Positions 1 to 9,966 are shown, counted from the first letter of the stretch. The stretch: 64,000 nucleotides of DNA from Lachnospiraceae bacterium (GCA_024699325.1 JAILPS010000028.1:1-64000), one strand, 5' to 3'. The notes: generated from the letters alone by a model not told the origin. Made by a program: numbers and translations.

Positions 1-1
1 C

Positions 2-1933
2 AACGCAATCCTAGAGGATTTAGGTTCTCCGGGATCTCTGTACTTCATCGCACAGACAGACTCAGAGGGCAATCTCAACTATTCCACATCAGGATATTCA
101 TATGTTCTCAACTATGACATAGACACACTTATCGCCAACGGCTCAGTGGTTCTGACAGGTGAGGATGTGGATAATGCACAGCCTGTAAGCGAGGAGAATT
201 CCACAACCAAAGCTGTAGAGTACAAGGTTGCTCTCTCTCTTAAGTCAGAGGGCACAACGAAGTTTGCAGAGGCCACCAAGAAGGCATACGAGGCAGGCGA
301 GACAATCGCTATCTACTTCGACGGCCAGTTTGTAAGCGTTCCCAAAGTAAGCACAGTAATCACAGGCGGTCAGGCTACAATCACAGGTATGGATAACTAC
401 GAGGAGGCTAAGGAGTTGGCCACAGTAATCCGTATCGGTGCCGTTCCTCTTGAGCTTACAGAGGTTCGTTCCAACGTTGTAGGTGCCAAGCTCGGCGAGA
501 GCGCGATTGAGACATCTCTCATCGCAGCTGCCATCGGTTTCGCGCTTATCATTCTGTTCATGGTCTGCGTTTACCGCATCATGGGTCTTGCAGCTTCCAT
601 AGCTTTAGTGCTCTACGGCGCGCTTGACATCGTGATCATGAGCGCATTTGGCGTGACACTCACACTTCCGGGTATCGCCGGCGTTATCCTCTCAGTAGGT
701 ATGGCGGTTGATGCCAACGTCATCATCTTCGCGCGTATCCGCGAGGAGCTTGCCAAGGGAGTTTCCGTTAAGACTGCAGTCAAGAACGGTTTCGATAAGG
801 CTTTATCAGCCATCTTAGACGGAAATATCACAACACTTATCGCAGCTGCTGTGTTATTTGTTATGGGTTCAGGTACTATCAAGGGCTTCGCTTCAACGCT
901 TGCCATTGGTATCATCTTATCCATGTTCACAGCTCTGTTTGTGACCAAGTTTATTCTTAACTCTCTTATCGCCATGGGCGCTAAGAACACAGGCCTTTAC
1001 GGCAAGGCTAAGGAGCTTAAGACATTTAACTTCGTAGGTAAGTCTAAGGTATTCTTTGCCATCTCAGCACTTCTCGTTGTTGGCGCTGTGGGCATGCTTA
1101 TCTACAACTCTACCTCAGGCTACATGTTAAACTACAATATCGACTTCATCGGCGGTACTTCATCAACGATTGAGCTCGAGAATGCAGTTGACCTTGAATA
1201 TATCGACAACACGGTTAAGCCTATTGTCGCTGATGCCCTTGGCATCTCAACAGCTGACATCCGTGCAAACACAGTTAATGACACAAACCAGATTGTTTTA
1301 AAGACGAAGACTCTGTCACAGGAAGAGAGAGAGAAGGTCTTAGACGCTCTCGAGGCTAAGCTTGGTGTTGACGCTTCAAGCGTTGAGATGGAAAACATTT
1401 CAGCTACTGTCGGCAACGAGATGAGAAAGAACGCAATCATCGCCGTTGCCATCGCAACAGTGTGCATGCTTCTCTACATCTGCATCAGATTTAAGGAGTT
1501 CTCATTTGGTTTGGGCTCAGTTCTGGCTCTGTTACACGACGTATTCGTAGTGCTTCTGTTCTACGCAGTGCTCAAGTGGTCAGTCGGAACAACATTTATC
1601 GCATGTATGCTCACAATCGTAGGTTACTCTATCAACGCCACAATCGTTATCTTTGACCGTATCAGAGAGAACATGAAGGTTATGGCCAAGGGCGAGACAC
1701 TTGCGGACGTGACCAACAAGTCAATCACACAGACCATGACACGAAGCATCAATACATCACTCACAACACTTGTGACCGTTGTCATTCTTGCCATCATGGG
1801 AGTTTCATCTATCAAGGAATTCGCCTATCCACTTATCGTAGGTATCGTATGCGGTACATATTCTTCAGTGTGCATCGCAGGAAACCTCTGGTATGTGCTT
1901 CACTCTAAGATTGAGGCTAAGAAGGCTGAATAA
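2..1933 (+). CDS. secDF: Protein translocase SecDF (fused SecD-SecF), 5'-truncated by the window edge
   Basis: The reading frame is open upstream of the listed GTG (146) to the window edge (NAILEDLGSPGSLYFIAQTDSEGNLNYS...). SecD motifs (GIAGVILSVGMAVDANVIIFARIREEL) are followed by SecF motifs (NYNIDFIGGTSS, TIVGYSINATIVIFDRIREN) in one polypeptide. Confidence 0.95.
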   Translation, partial: NAILEDLGSPGSLYFIAQTDSEGNLNYSTSGYSYVLNYDIDTLIANGSVVLTGEDVDNAQPVSEENSTTKAVEYKVALSLKSEGTTKFAEATKKAYEAGETIAIYFDGQFVSVPKVSTVITGGQATITGMDNYEEAKELATVIRIGAVPLELTEVRSNVVGAKLGESAIETSLIAAAIGFALIILFMVCVYRIMGLAASIALVLYGALDIVIMSAFGVTLTLPGIAGVILSVGMAVDANVIIFARIREELAKGVSVKTAVKNGFDKALSAILDGNITTLIAAAVLFVMGSGTIKGFASTLAIGIILSMFTALFVTKFILNSLIAMGAKNTGLYGKAKELKTFNFVGKSKVFFAISALLVVGAVGMLIYNSTSGYMLNYNIDFIGGTSSTIELENAVDLEYIDNTVKPIVADALGISTADIRANTVNDTNQIVLKTKTLSQEEREKVLDALEAKLGVDASSVEMENISATVGNEMRKNAIIAVAIATVCMLLYICIRFKEFSFGLGSVLALLHDVFVVLLFYAVLKWSVGTTFIACMLTIVGYSINATIVIFDRIRENMKVMAKGETLADVTNKSITQTMTRSINTSLTTLVTVVILAIMGVSSIKEFAYPLIVGIVCGTYSSVCIAGNLWYVLHSKIEAKKAE

Positions 1934-1944
1934 GCAGGTTTATT

Positions 1945-3081
1945 ATGTACGAACTTATAACTACCGACGGGGCTGCCAAGCGGGGAACGTTTGACACAGT
2001 CCACGGGAAAATCCAGACTCCGGTCTTCATGAACGTGGGAACAGTCGCCGCCATCAAGGGCGCCGTATCCACGGAGGATTTAGAGAGAATAGGGACGCAG
2101 GTTGAGCTGTCAAACACATATCACCTGCATGTGAGACCCGGCGACAAGGTCGTTCACGACTTAGGCGGTCTTCACAAATTCATGAACTGGAATAAGCCGA
2201 TACTAACGGACTCGGGCGGTTTCCAGGTGTTCTCCCTGGCGGGGCTCAGAAAGATCCGCGAGGAGGGTGTGACATTTCAGTCACATGTGGACGGACACCG
2301 CATATTCATGGGACCTGAGGAGAGCATGCAGATACAGAGTAATCTTGCATCGACCATCGCCATGGCATTTGACGAGTGCCCGCCGTCAACAGCTGACAGG
2401 GATTACATCGTGCCGTCGGTTGACAGAACCACGAGATGGCTTTACCGCTGTAAGGCGGAGATGGAGAGGTTGAACACTTTAGACACCACCATCAACAAGC
2501 ACCAGATGCTGTTTGGCATCAACCAGGGCGGAATTCTCCCGGACGTCAGAATTGCCCACGCGAAGGAGATTGTGAAGTTGGACTTAGACGGTTATGCAGT
2601 CGGCGGTCTGGCGGTTGGCGAGAGCCACGAGGAAATGTATCACATCCTCGACGAGGTTGTGCCCTTCCTGCCGCAGAACAAGCCCACATATCTCATGGGC
2701 GTCGGAACTCCGGCGAATATCTTAGAGGCGGTTGACAGGGGCGTGGACTTCTTCGACTGTGTCTATCCCACCAGAAACGGCCGCCACGGTCATGTGTACA
2801 CAAACCACGGCCGCATGAACATGACTAACGCCAGATACGAGCGCGATCCGAGACCAATCGACGAGAAGTGCAACTGTCCGACATGTCAGAGATATTCCAG
2901 AGCATATATCCGCCACCTTCTCAAGGCAGGGGAAATGCTAGGTCTTCGACTTTGCGTATTGCATAATCTATATTTTTATAATACAATGATGGCTGAGATC
3001 CGCGAGGCTATAGAACAGCACCGCTACAAGTCATACAAACTGGAGAAGCTGGCAGGTTTTGCCGAGGGCATCCCAGAATAG
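1945..3081 (+). CDS. tgt: Queuine/preQ1 tRNA-guanine transglycosylase
   Basis: TPVFMNVGTVAAIKG, LTDSGGFQVFSL, GGLAVGE, zinc-binding CNCPTCQRYSRAYIRHL. Confidence 0.97.
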   Translation: MYELITTDGAAKRGTFDTVHGKIQTPVFMNVGTVAAIKGAVSTEDLERIGTQVELSNTYHLHVRPGDKVVHDLGGLHKFMNWNKPILTDSGGFQVFSLAGLRKIREEGVTFQSHVDGHRIFMGPEESMQIQSNLASTIAMAFDECPPSTADRDYIVPSVDRTTRWLYRCKAEMERLNTLDTTINKHQMLFGINQGGILPDVRIAHAKEIVKLDLDGYAVGGLAVGESHEEMYHILDEVVPFLPQNKPTYLMGVGTPANILEAVDRGVDFFDCVYPTRNGRHGHVYTNHGRMNMTNARYERDPRPIDEKCNCPTCQRYSRAYIRHLLKAGEMLGLRLCVLHNLYFYNTMMAEIREAIEQHRYKSYKLEKLAGFAEGIPE

Positions 3082-3094
3082 AAAGGAATTAAAT

Positions 3095-3424
3095 ATGTAT
3101 AATTTATTAATGGCAGAGGCTGCCACTTCAAACAGTACAGGCAGTCTGATTACACTTATCATCATGTATGTTGTAATCTTTGGAGCATTGTACTTCATAA
3201 TGATCAGACCTCAGAAGAAGCAGCAGAAGAAGATAGGCGAGATGCTTTCAGCCCTTGAGGTGGGAGACAGCGTACTTACATCTTCAGGTTTCTACGGTGT
3301 GGTAATCGACATCACAGATGACACAGTTATCGTGGAGTTTGGTAACAATAAGAATTGCCGTATTCCTATGCAGAAGTCAGCAATCATTGAGTGTGAGAAG
3401 CCAGAGTCTGGCAGCGCTAACTAA
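3095..3424 (+). CDS. yajC: Preprotein translocase subunit YajC
   Basis: Single TM then IMIRPQKKQQKK and SVLTSSGFYGVV motifs. Start moved to ATG 3095 behind GAAAGGA; the listed ORF start at 3059 overlaps tgt. Confidence 0.93.
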   Translation: MYNLLMAEAATSNSTGSLITLIIMYVVIFGALYFIMIRPQKKQQKKIGEMLSALEVGDSVLTSSGFYGVVIDITDDTVIVEFGNNKNCRIPMQKSAIIECEKPESGSAN

Positions 3425-3431
3425 TCTACAT

Positions 3432-3460
3432 CGGGCTACCGCTTGGCGGTAGCCCGTTTT
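3432..3460 (+). terminator. Intrinsic terminator after yajC
   Basis: CGGGCTACCGC-TTG-GCGGTAGCCCG followed by TTTT. Confidence 0.75.
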
Positions 3461-3480
3461 GGCGTATTTAAGGTAGTTAT

Positions 3481-4002
3481 ATGAAGAAGATATATAGTTA
3501 TTACACGGTCGGCGATATATTAAAAAACGTATTTGAGCTTGTGTTTGCTGTGGCCATAGGAGCAGCATTTGCTTATTATAAGATATATGCGGCACTGGTG
3601 TTTTTGATCGTAATCATCGCTGTCCTGATCTATCTTGACATAAGGTTTATAATTATGGACGACAAAAAACTGTCCGATTTTAAGAGGACGGCCGTGTCCG
3701 AGAGCATAGATTATGAGCAGATTGGCGAGGTGACAACAGCTGTCAAGGACAAGAAGGTTTTCGTCTGCGTTTACGGTGCGGGCAAGGCCATCACATTTCC
3801 ATACAGGCCGAAGGCCTATGTGGCGCTTCTCAAGCATATGAATCTTCAGGATGATGTGATTTCAGGCATATTGGACAGCGTGGTCTATGACAGCCCTGTG
3901 CGCGTCGACGATTTTGTGATAAGAAAAAACACCGTGCTCATAGACGAGCTGTTTGGCAAGAGAGAATTTGTCAGAAGAGAGATTGTAAGAGATGGAAAAT
4001 AG
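3481..4002 (+). CDS. Hypothetical membrane protein (two N-terminal TM segments, soluble C-terminus)
   Basis: Uninterrupted ORF, overlaps the next CDS by 11 nt; hydrophobic segments near residues 13-50. Confidence 0.7.
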   Translation: MKKIYSYYTVGDILKNVFELVFAVAIGAAFAYYKIYAALVFLIVIIAVLIYLDIRFIIMDDKKLSDFKRTAVSESIDYEQIGEVTTAVKDKKVFVCVYGAGKAITFPYRPKAYVALLKHMNLQDDVISGILDSVVYDSPVRVDDFVIRKNTVLIDELFGKREFVRREIVRDGK

Positions 4003-5155
4003 AGACATATATTTGGATAATTCTGCCACCACGATGGCGTTTCCTGAGGTCTGTGAGCTGGTGGGCAGGACCATGTCCACCCTGTACGGAAACCCCTCAT
4101 CCCTGCACTCTAAGGGGATGGCGGCAGCTGCAGAGATTAAGACTGCCAGGGAGAGGATTGCGAAAACTCTCAAATGCGAGGAGAAGGAGATTGTGTTTAC
4201 CTCCTGCGGGACAGAGGCGGATAATCTGGCGATTATAGGAGGCGCGCTTGCAAACAGCCGTGCCGGAAAACACCTGATCACAAGCTCCATAGAGCATCCG
4301 GCAGTGTTAAATTCTATGAAAACCCTTGAGGATCTAGGCTTTGAGGTGACATATCTTCCGGTCGATGAGACCGCCAGAATTAGGCTTAGCGATTTAGAGG
4401 CTGCCATAAGGCCTGACACCATACTTGTGTCGCTTATGTATATCAACAACGAGGTGGGCTCAGTCATGCCCATAGCAGAGGCGGGAGCGCTCATAAAGAG
4501 AGTCAACCCCAGGACGCTCTTCCACGTGGACGCGGTTCAGGCGTACGGCAAGCGCGTGATTAAGCCATCGGCAGAAAAAATCGATATGCTAAGCGCCAGC
4601 GGCCACAAAATCCACGCCGGCAAGGGCGTAGGTTTTCTCTACATAAGGACGGGCGTGAAGGTTAAGCCCCTGATGGTCGGAGGAGGCCAGCAGAAGGGCA
4701 TGAGAAGCGGAACTGAGAATGTCCCGGGGATTGCCGCCATGGGGCTTGCATCCCAGATGCTCTATAAGAATATCGCAGAGGATCTTGACAGACTCTACGA
4801 GCTTAAGGAGTACTTCATAAGCCAGGTATCAACCATAGAGGGAGCCTATGTAAATGGTCTCACGGGAAGGGACAGCGCGCCCCACGTTATAAGCGTAAGT
4901 TTTTCCGGCATCAAGAGCCAGGTCTTCTTAAACGCGCTTAACCAGAAGGGCATATATGTGTCATCGGGCTCAGCCTGCTCTACAAACCACCCCGGTATCA
5001 GCGATACGCTTAAGGCCATGGGAGTGAAGAAGGAGCTGCTCGATTCCACCATAAGATTCAGCATGTCAGTGTTCACCGCGAAGGAGGATTTAGACTACAC
5101 ATTAGAGTCCATAAGAGAGGTCCTTCCCATGCTTAGAAAATTCACGAAGAGGTAA
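3992..5155 (+). CDS. Cysteine desulfurase, NifS/IscS family
   Basis: IYLDNSATT, SGHKIHAGKGVGFLYI (PLP Lys), SSGSACSTNHPGISDTLKAMG. Confidence 0.95.
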   Translation: MENRDIYLDNSATTMAFPEVCELVGRTMSTLYGNPSSLHSKGMAAAAEIKTARERIAKTLKCEEKEIVFTSCGTEADNLAIIGGALANSRAGKHLITSSIEHPAVLNSMKTLEDLGFEVTYLPVDETARIRLSDLEAAIRPDTILVSLMYINNEVGSVMPIAEAGALIKRVNPRTLFHVDAVQAYGKRVIKPSAEKIDMLSASGHKIHAGKGVGFLYIRTGVKVKPLMVGGGQQKGMRSGTENVPGIAAMGLASQMLYKNIAEDLDRLYELKEYFISQVSTIEGAYVNGLTGRDSAPHVISVSFSGIKSQVFLNALNQKGIYVSSGSACSTNHPGISDTLKAMGVKKELLDSTIRFSMSVFTAKEDLDYTLESIREVLPMLRKFTKR

Positions 5156-5158
5156 TAT

Positions 5159-6346
5159 ATGGAATTCAAATCATTTTTAATAAAATATGCGGAGATAGGC
5201 ATTAAGGGCAAGAACAGGTTCCTGTTTGAGGATGCTTTGGTTAAGCAGATGCGCCACGCCCTTAGAAACTGCGAGGGCGACATGAAGGTTTACAAGCAGC
5301 CCGGCAGAATCTACGCAGAGACTGAGACACACTGCGACTACGACGAGGTGGTTGCTGCCCTCAAGAGAGTGTTTGGAATAAGCGCCATCTGTCCTGTTGT
5401 GCAGTTAGAGGACGAGGGCTTTGAGAAGCTTGGAAGAGATGTGACGGATTATATCAGAGAGGTCTACGGCGCGGACTGCGACAAGACATTTAAGGTAAAT
5501 GCGAGACGTGCCCGCAAGGATTATCCCAAGACCAGCCAGGAGATCAACGAGGATCTGGGAGAGATACTGCTTGACGCGTTCCCTGGCATGAGAGTTGACG
5601 TTCACAAGCCCGACATTTTGTTAAATGTTGAGGTGAGAGAGCGCTTCATCTGCGTGTACTCCATAGTTATTCCGGGCCCCGGCGGCATGCCTGTCGGAAC
5701 CAACGGCAAGGCGATGCTCCTGCTCTCAGGCGGCATCGACAGCCCTGTGGCGGGCTACATGATTGCCAAGCGCGGCTGCAAGATTGACGCGACCTACTTC
5801 CACGCCCCGCCATACACCTCAGACCTGGCACGCCAGAAGGTTATCGACCTGGCGAGGATTGTGTCAAGATACAGCGGACCCGTGGTTTTAAACATTGTAA
5901 ACTTCACAGATATCCAGATGGCAATCTATGAGAAGTGCCCTCACGAGGAGCTGACCATAATCATGAGGCGCTACATGATGAGAATCGCCCAGGATTTGGC
6001 GCTTAAAAACGACTGCTTGGGACTTATAACAGGGGAGAGCATCGGCCAGGTTGCAAGCCAGACCATGCAGTCCATGCTGGTCACCAACGAGGTCTGTGAC
6101 ATTCCTGTATACCGCCCATGTGTGGGACTTGACAAGCAGGAGATTGTTGACATAAGCGAGAAGATTGGAGCCTATGAGACGTCAATCCTTCCGTACGAGG
6201 ACTGCTGCACCATATATGTTGCGAAGCACCCCGTTACCAAGCCAACTCTCAAGCACATCAAGAAGAGCGAGGCTCTGCTTAGCGACGTCATCGACGATCT
6301 CTACAAGCAGGCAATCGACACTGTTGAGACAATGTGGGTTAAATAA
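5159..6346 (+). CDS. thiI: tRNA 4-thiouridine sulfurtransferase ThiI
   Basis: THUMP-type N-terminus, PP-loop LLSGGIDSPVAGYMIAKRG, TGESIGQVASQTMQSM; adjacent to a cysteine desulfurase. Confidence 0.96.
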   Translation: MEFKSFLIKYAEIGIKGKNRFLFEDALVKQMRHALRNCEGDMKVYKQPGRIYAETETHCDYDEVVAALKRVFGISAICPVVQLEDEGFEKLGRDVTDYIREVYGADCDKTFKVNARRARKDYPKTSQEINEDLGEILLDAFPGMRVDVHKPDILLNVEVRERFICVYSIVIPGPGGMPVGTNGKAMLLLSGGIDSPVAGYMIAKRGCKIDATYFHAPPYTSDLARQKVIDLARIVSRYSGPVVLNIVNFTDIQMAIYEKCPHEELTIIMRRYMMRIAQDLALKNDCLGLITGESIGQVASQTMQSMLVTNEVCDIPVYRPCVGLDKQEIVDISEKIGAYETSILPYEDCCTIYVAKHPVTKPTLKHIKKSEALLSDVIDDLYKQAIDTVETMWVK

Positions 6347-6355
6347 AATGAAAAA

Positions 6356-6380
6356 GGCGGCCACTCTGTGAGTGACCGCC
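6356..6380 (-). terminator. Terminator between convergent thiI and HPr-like gene
   Basis: GGCGGcCACTC-TGT-GAGTGaCCGCC; on the minus strand it is followed by a T-run. Confidence 0.65.
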
Positions 6381-6391
6381 GTACATTTAAC

Positions 6392-6625
6392 TTATGAAAC
6401 GATATATGGCTTAAGTGTCTCAAGGATCTTAGATGTATCGCCCTGCTCGTGGATGTTTAAGTCGATTGGCTTAGATAAATCTAGGCTGAAGATACCCATG
6501 ATGGACTTAGCATCAATCACATATCTGCCTGATACGAGATCGAAATCTGTGTCAAACTTAGTAAGATCATTAACAAATGACTTAACCTTATCGATTGAAT
6601 TGAGAGAAATCTGTACTGTTGTCAT
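6392..6625 (-). CDS. HPr-family protein, apparently lacking the phosphorylatable His
   Basis: 77 aa; DAKSIMGIFSLDLSKPIDLNI matches the HPr Ser-46 region (KSIMGVMSL); the N-terminal GxHARPA block reads LNSIDKVKS. Confidence 0.75.
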   Translation of the reverse strand: MTTVQISLNSIDKVKSFVNDLTKFDTDFDLVSGRYVIDAKSIMGIFSLDLSKPIDLNIHEQGDTSKILETLKPYIVS

Positions 6626-6719
6626 TGTATTACCTCCAATATCTTTGATGTATAATTAACTGTCTTCATAGTAACTATTTGAGGTGAAAAAGTCAAGCAA
6701 AAAAGGAGCAAATTTGGCG

Positions 6720-8060
6720 ATGAAAAAAGCCGCATTTCACAACCTAGGATGTAAGGTCAACTATTACGAGACTGAGGCCATGCTTCAGAGCCTCGAGGAA
6801 AATGGTTACCAGATCGTCGACTTTGAGGACAAGGCCGACATATATATAGTCAACACCTGCTCAGTCACAAACATGGCCGACAGGAAATCCCGCCAGATGC
6901 TTCACAAGGCGAAGAAGAATAACCCGGAGGCGGTAGTAGTGGCAGTGGGCTGCTATGTGCAGGCGGTTGGAGAGCAGATTCTTAAGGACAACGGCGTCGA
7001 CATCGCCATAGGCAACGACCAGAAGGGCGAGCTGTCTGAGATACTAAGAAAATATTATGACGAGAACGGTGAGGCCTTCGTGGTGGAGGATTTAAAGCAC
7101 CCCAGATGCTATGAAAATATTTCCATAGTGAGGGAGGATAACCACACCAGAGCCTATATTAAGGTTCAGGACGGCTGCAACCAGTTCTGTTCATACTGCA
7201 TCATCCCCTATGTGAGGGGCCGCATCAGAAGCCGCATGGTGGGGGATGTCATAACAGAGATTACATCGCTTGTGGCGCAGGGAGTGAGCGAGGTGGTGCT
7301 CACAGGGATTCATCTGTCGTCCTACGGGCTTGAGAAGCTTCGCGCGTCAGGGGACTACGGCGGGCAGACATTTGCAACCAACTATCTGCTCGAGCTTATC
7401 GAGAGAGTTTCGGCCATCCCGGGGCTTAAGAGAGTGAGACTTGGTTCCCTGGAGCCTAGAATTATAACGGAGGATTTTGCGCTGAGATTAGCGCAGATAC
7501 CGCAGATCTGCCCGCATTTCCATCTGTCACTTCAGAGCGGTTGCGACAGCGTCCTAAAGCGCATGAACAGAATGTACACAGCGGCTGAGTACAGGGAGAA
7601 ATGTGAGATACTCAGAAGGTGTTTTGACAATCCCGCCATCACCACGGACGTGATCGTCGGTTTCCCGGGGGAGACGGAGGATGATTTTGAGACGACGAGG
7701 GAGTATCTTAAGGAGATTAAGCTCTACGAGACCCACATTTTTAAATATTCGCCCAGGAGGGGAACGCAGGCTGCCATCATGAAGCAGCAGGTTCCTGAGA
7801 GCGTTAAAAACGAGAGAAGCGCCACTCTTATCGAGCTTGGGGCAGGCAATGCCCATGATTTCAGAGAGAGCTACATAGGAAGGCGCGTCGAGGTTTTGTG
7901 GGAAGAAGTGGAGAGCGTGGAAGGAAGAGACTATCTAACGGGCTACACGAGAGAGTATATAAGAGCGGCTGTGCCTGCGGATGCGGGGCGTGAGCCGGGC
8001 TCTGTTACGGAGGTGACCGTGGAAGGTTTTCTCACGGACGAGATAATGATATGCAAATAA
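6720..8060 (+). CDS. mtaB: tRNA t6A37 methylthiotransferase MtaB (radical SAM, MiaB-like)
   Basis: NLGCKVNYYETEAM, radical SAM CNQFCSYCIIPYVRGRIRSR, LQSGCDSVLKRMNR. ATG 6720 preferred over upstream GTG 6684 (RBS AAAAGGAG). Confidence 0.93.
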   Translation: MKKAAFHNLGCKVNYYETEAMLQSLEENGYQIVDFEDKADIYIVNTCSVTNMADRKSRQMLHKAKKNNPEAVVVAVGCYVQAVGEQILKDNGVDIAIGNDQKGELSEILRKYYDENGEAFVVEDLKHPRCYENISIVREDNHTRAYIKVQDGCNQFCSYCIIPYVRGRIRSRMVGDVITEITSLVAQGVSEVVLTGIHLSSYGLEKLRASGDYGGQTFATNYLLELIERVSAIPGLKRVRLGSLEPRIITEDFALRLAQIPQICPHFHLSLQSGCDSVLKRMNRMYTAAEYREKCEILRRCFDNPAITTDVIVGFPGETEDDFETTREYLKEIKLYETHIFKYSPRRGTQAAIMKQQVPESVKNERSATLIELGAGNAHDFRESYIGRRVEVLWEEVESVEGRDYLTGYTREYIRAAVPADAGREPGSVTEVTVEGFLTDEIMICK

Positions 8061-8062
8061 AA

Positions 8063-8096
8063 ATGGGCAGATCGCTGATCTGCCCATTAATTTTTG
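8063..8096. terminator. Bidirectional terminator between convergent mtaB and purC
   Basis: ATGGGCAGATC-GCT-GATCTGCCCAT flanked by A- and T-rich runs. Confidence 0.75.
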
Positions 8097-8119
8097 TCAA
8101 GTTTCTAAAAGTCAAGTTT

Positions 8120-9001
8120 CTAAACCTCAAGTGGATGACCTGTGAGCTTCTCATAGCCCTCTAAATAGATGGAGATGGTCTTGTCCACAATCTCCTGTGG
8201 AAGAGTCCAACCATGTCCCTCGTTAGCTGGGTTCTTGAGCCAGTCGCGGGCGAACTGCTTGTCAAATGATGGCTGTGAGTGACCTGGCTCGTAAACATCT
8301 GCAGGCCAGAAACGTGAGCTGTCAGGAGTGAGCATCTCGTCGCCGATGATGATCTGTCCGTTCTCGTCGAGACCGAACTCAAACTTGGTGTCAGCGATGA
8401 TGATACCGCGGCTTAAAGCGTAGTCAGCGCACTTCTTGTAGAGAGCGATTGTGCAGTCGCGAAGTGTGGCAGCGTACTCCTCACCCTTGCCCGGGAACTG
8501 CTTCTCGAGAACCTCGATGCTCTTCTCATATGATATATTCTCGTCATGATCGCCAATCTCAGCCTTGGTTGAAGGTGTGTAGATAGGCTCAGGAAGCTTG
8601 TCAGACTCGCGAAGTCCCTCAGGAAGTCTGATGCCGCAGACTGTGCCGTTCTTGACATAGCTTGCCCAGCCGCTGCCTGTGATATAACCTCTGACGATGC
8701 ACTCTATAGGAAGCATGGTGAGCTTCTTGCACATCATGGAGTTGCCTGTAAACTGAGGCTGACGGAAATACTCCGGCATATCATTTACATCAACGCTGAT
8801 CATGTGGTTGGGAAGGATATCCTTCGTCATGTCAAACCAGAACTTGCTCATCTGTGTAAGCACTGCACCCTTCTTGGTAACTGTGTTGTGAAGGATAACG
8901 TCGAAACAGCTGATGCGGTCTGTGGCAACCATGATAAGGCTGTCGCCATTGTCATAAATCTCGCGAACCTTGCCCTCTTTGATTGGCTTAAATTCTTTCA
9001 T
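8120..9001 (-). CDS. purC: Phosphoribosylaminoimidazole-succinocarboxamide (SAICAR) synthase
   Basis: GKVREIYD, VATDRISCFDVIL, ECIVRGYITGSGW, IIADTKFEFG, DEMLTPDSSRFWP. Confidence 0.97.
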   Translation of the reverse strand: MKEFKPIKEGKVREIYDNGDSLIMVATDRISCFDVILHNTVTKKGAVLTQMSKFWFDMTKDILPNHMISVDVNDMPEYFRQPQFTGNSMMCKKLTMLPIECIVRGYITGSGWASYVKNGTVCGIRLPEGLRESDKLPEPIYTPSTKAEIGDHDENISYEKSIEVLEKQFPGKGEEYAATLRDCTIALYKKCADYALSRGIIIADTKFEFGLDENGQIIIGDEMLTPDSSRFWPADVYEPGHSQPSFDKQFARDWLKNPANEGHGWTLPQEIVDKTISIYLEGYEKLTGHPLEV

Positions 9002-9252
9002 GATAATCTCCTTTTGCCGGAATACACCGGCGTTTTTGTGTTTGCCTTATATACTTCTAAAGAATAATTAGAAGAATCGCGCTCATTATAGCATAATGAG
9101 GATTTTTTTCAAGAGTAAAGGGTTACAAACTGGAGGCAATATGTGCGCTTCATTTATATGAAAATGTCAAAACCACGGGATGGATTGACAAATACAGAAT
9201 ATTTGATAGTATAATAAATCGTTATCATTTTTGGAAAACATTTGGGGGAGAT

Positions 9253-9936
9253 ATGAAAAAATTAACTTTAGTCCATATGGTGGCAGTAGTACTGCTTGCA
9301 TGTTTTTGCCTGACGGGTTGCGGCAAATCTTTTGTGATAGAAAATGGTGTGCTTACAGAGTATCTGGGAGACAAAGAGAATGTAACTATTCCGAAAAATG
9401 TGGTAATGATAGGAGAAGGCGCATTTGAGGAATGTAAGAGCATTAAAACTGTCACAATACCTGAAGGTGTGGAAAGTATAGGGGACAGTGCATTTACGCA
9501 TTGTATCAATCTTACCAGTGTCGTGATTCCGGAAAGTGTTACAAGCATAGGCGATGAAGCGTTTTATTATTGCAATAAACTTGATGATTTGACTGTTCCA
9601 GAAAGTCTTAAAGATATAGGTGATATGGCATTTTCTATGTGCTATGGGCTTGAGGATGACAACGGTTTTATTATAGTCAACGGTGTTTTGTTTGAATATA
9701 ACGGTGCAGAGACTGAGTTGACAATTCCGGATGGAGTTACAAGGATTGGCAAATACGCTTTTTACAGCTGTATTAACCTTAAAGGTGTCACAATTCCCAA
9801 AAGTGTAATCCGCATAGATTACAGTGCTTTTGCCAACTGTTCTTCATTGACAGAAGTCAGAATTCCAGAAAGTCTGACAGATATTGATGAAAATGCTTTT
9901 TTAAATTGTCCTGAGTACAATATTGTAGTTTATTGA
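9253..9936 (+). CDS. BspA-type leucine-rich-repeat lipoprotein
   Basis: Signal peptide/lipobox LLACFCLTGCGK; repeated VTIPEGVESIGDSAFTHCINLTSVVIPESVTSIGDEAFYYC units. Confidence 0.88.
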   Translation: MKKLTLVHMVAVVLLACFCLTGCGKSFVIENGVLTEYLGDKENVTIPKNVVMIGEGAFEECKSIKTVTIPEGVESIGDSAFTHCINLTSVVIPESVTSIGDEAFYYCNKLDDLTVPESLKDIGDMAFSMCYGLEDDNGFIIVNGVLFEYNGAETELTIPDGVTRIGKYAFYSCINLKGVTIPKSVIRIDYSAFANCSSLTEVRIPESLTDIDENAFLNCPEYNIVVY

Positions 9937-9966
9937 CATATGTCAATTTTCGTTAGGATTTTGATT

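Noticed and set aside
3862-4506. 214-aa antisense ORF
   Set aside because: Lies opposite the well-supported cysteine desulfurase; no recognisable domains; typical mirror ORF from codon bias.
6372-6659. 95-aa plus-strand ORF opposite the HPr-like gene
   Set aside because: The minus frame has HPr motifs and its own terminator; the plus frame has no recognisable domain.
8098-8127. Direct repeat GTCAAGTTTCTAAA x2 near the purC 3' end
   Set aside because: Two short copies only; likely minor slippage around the purC stop, not a mobile or CRISPR repeat.
9185-9215. TTGACA...TATAAT promoter for the LRR lipoprotein
   Set aside because: Spacer is 19 nt for TATAAT; ambiguous alternative TAGTAT with 16 nt, so not listed as a feature.
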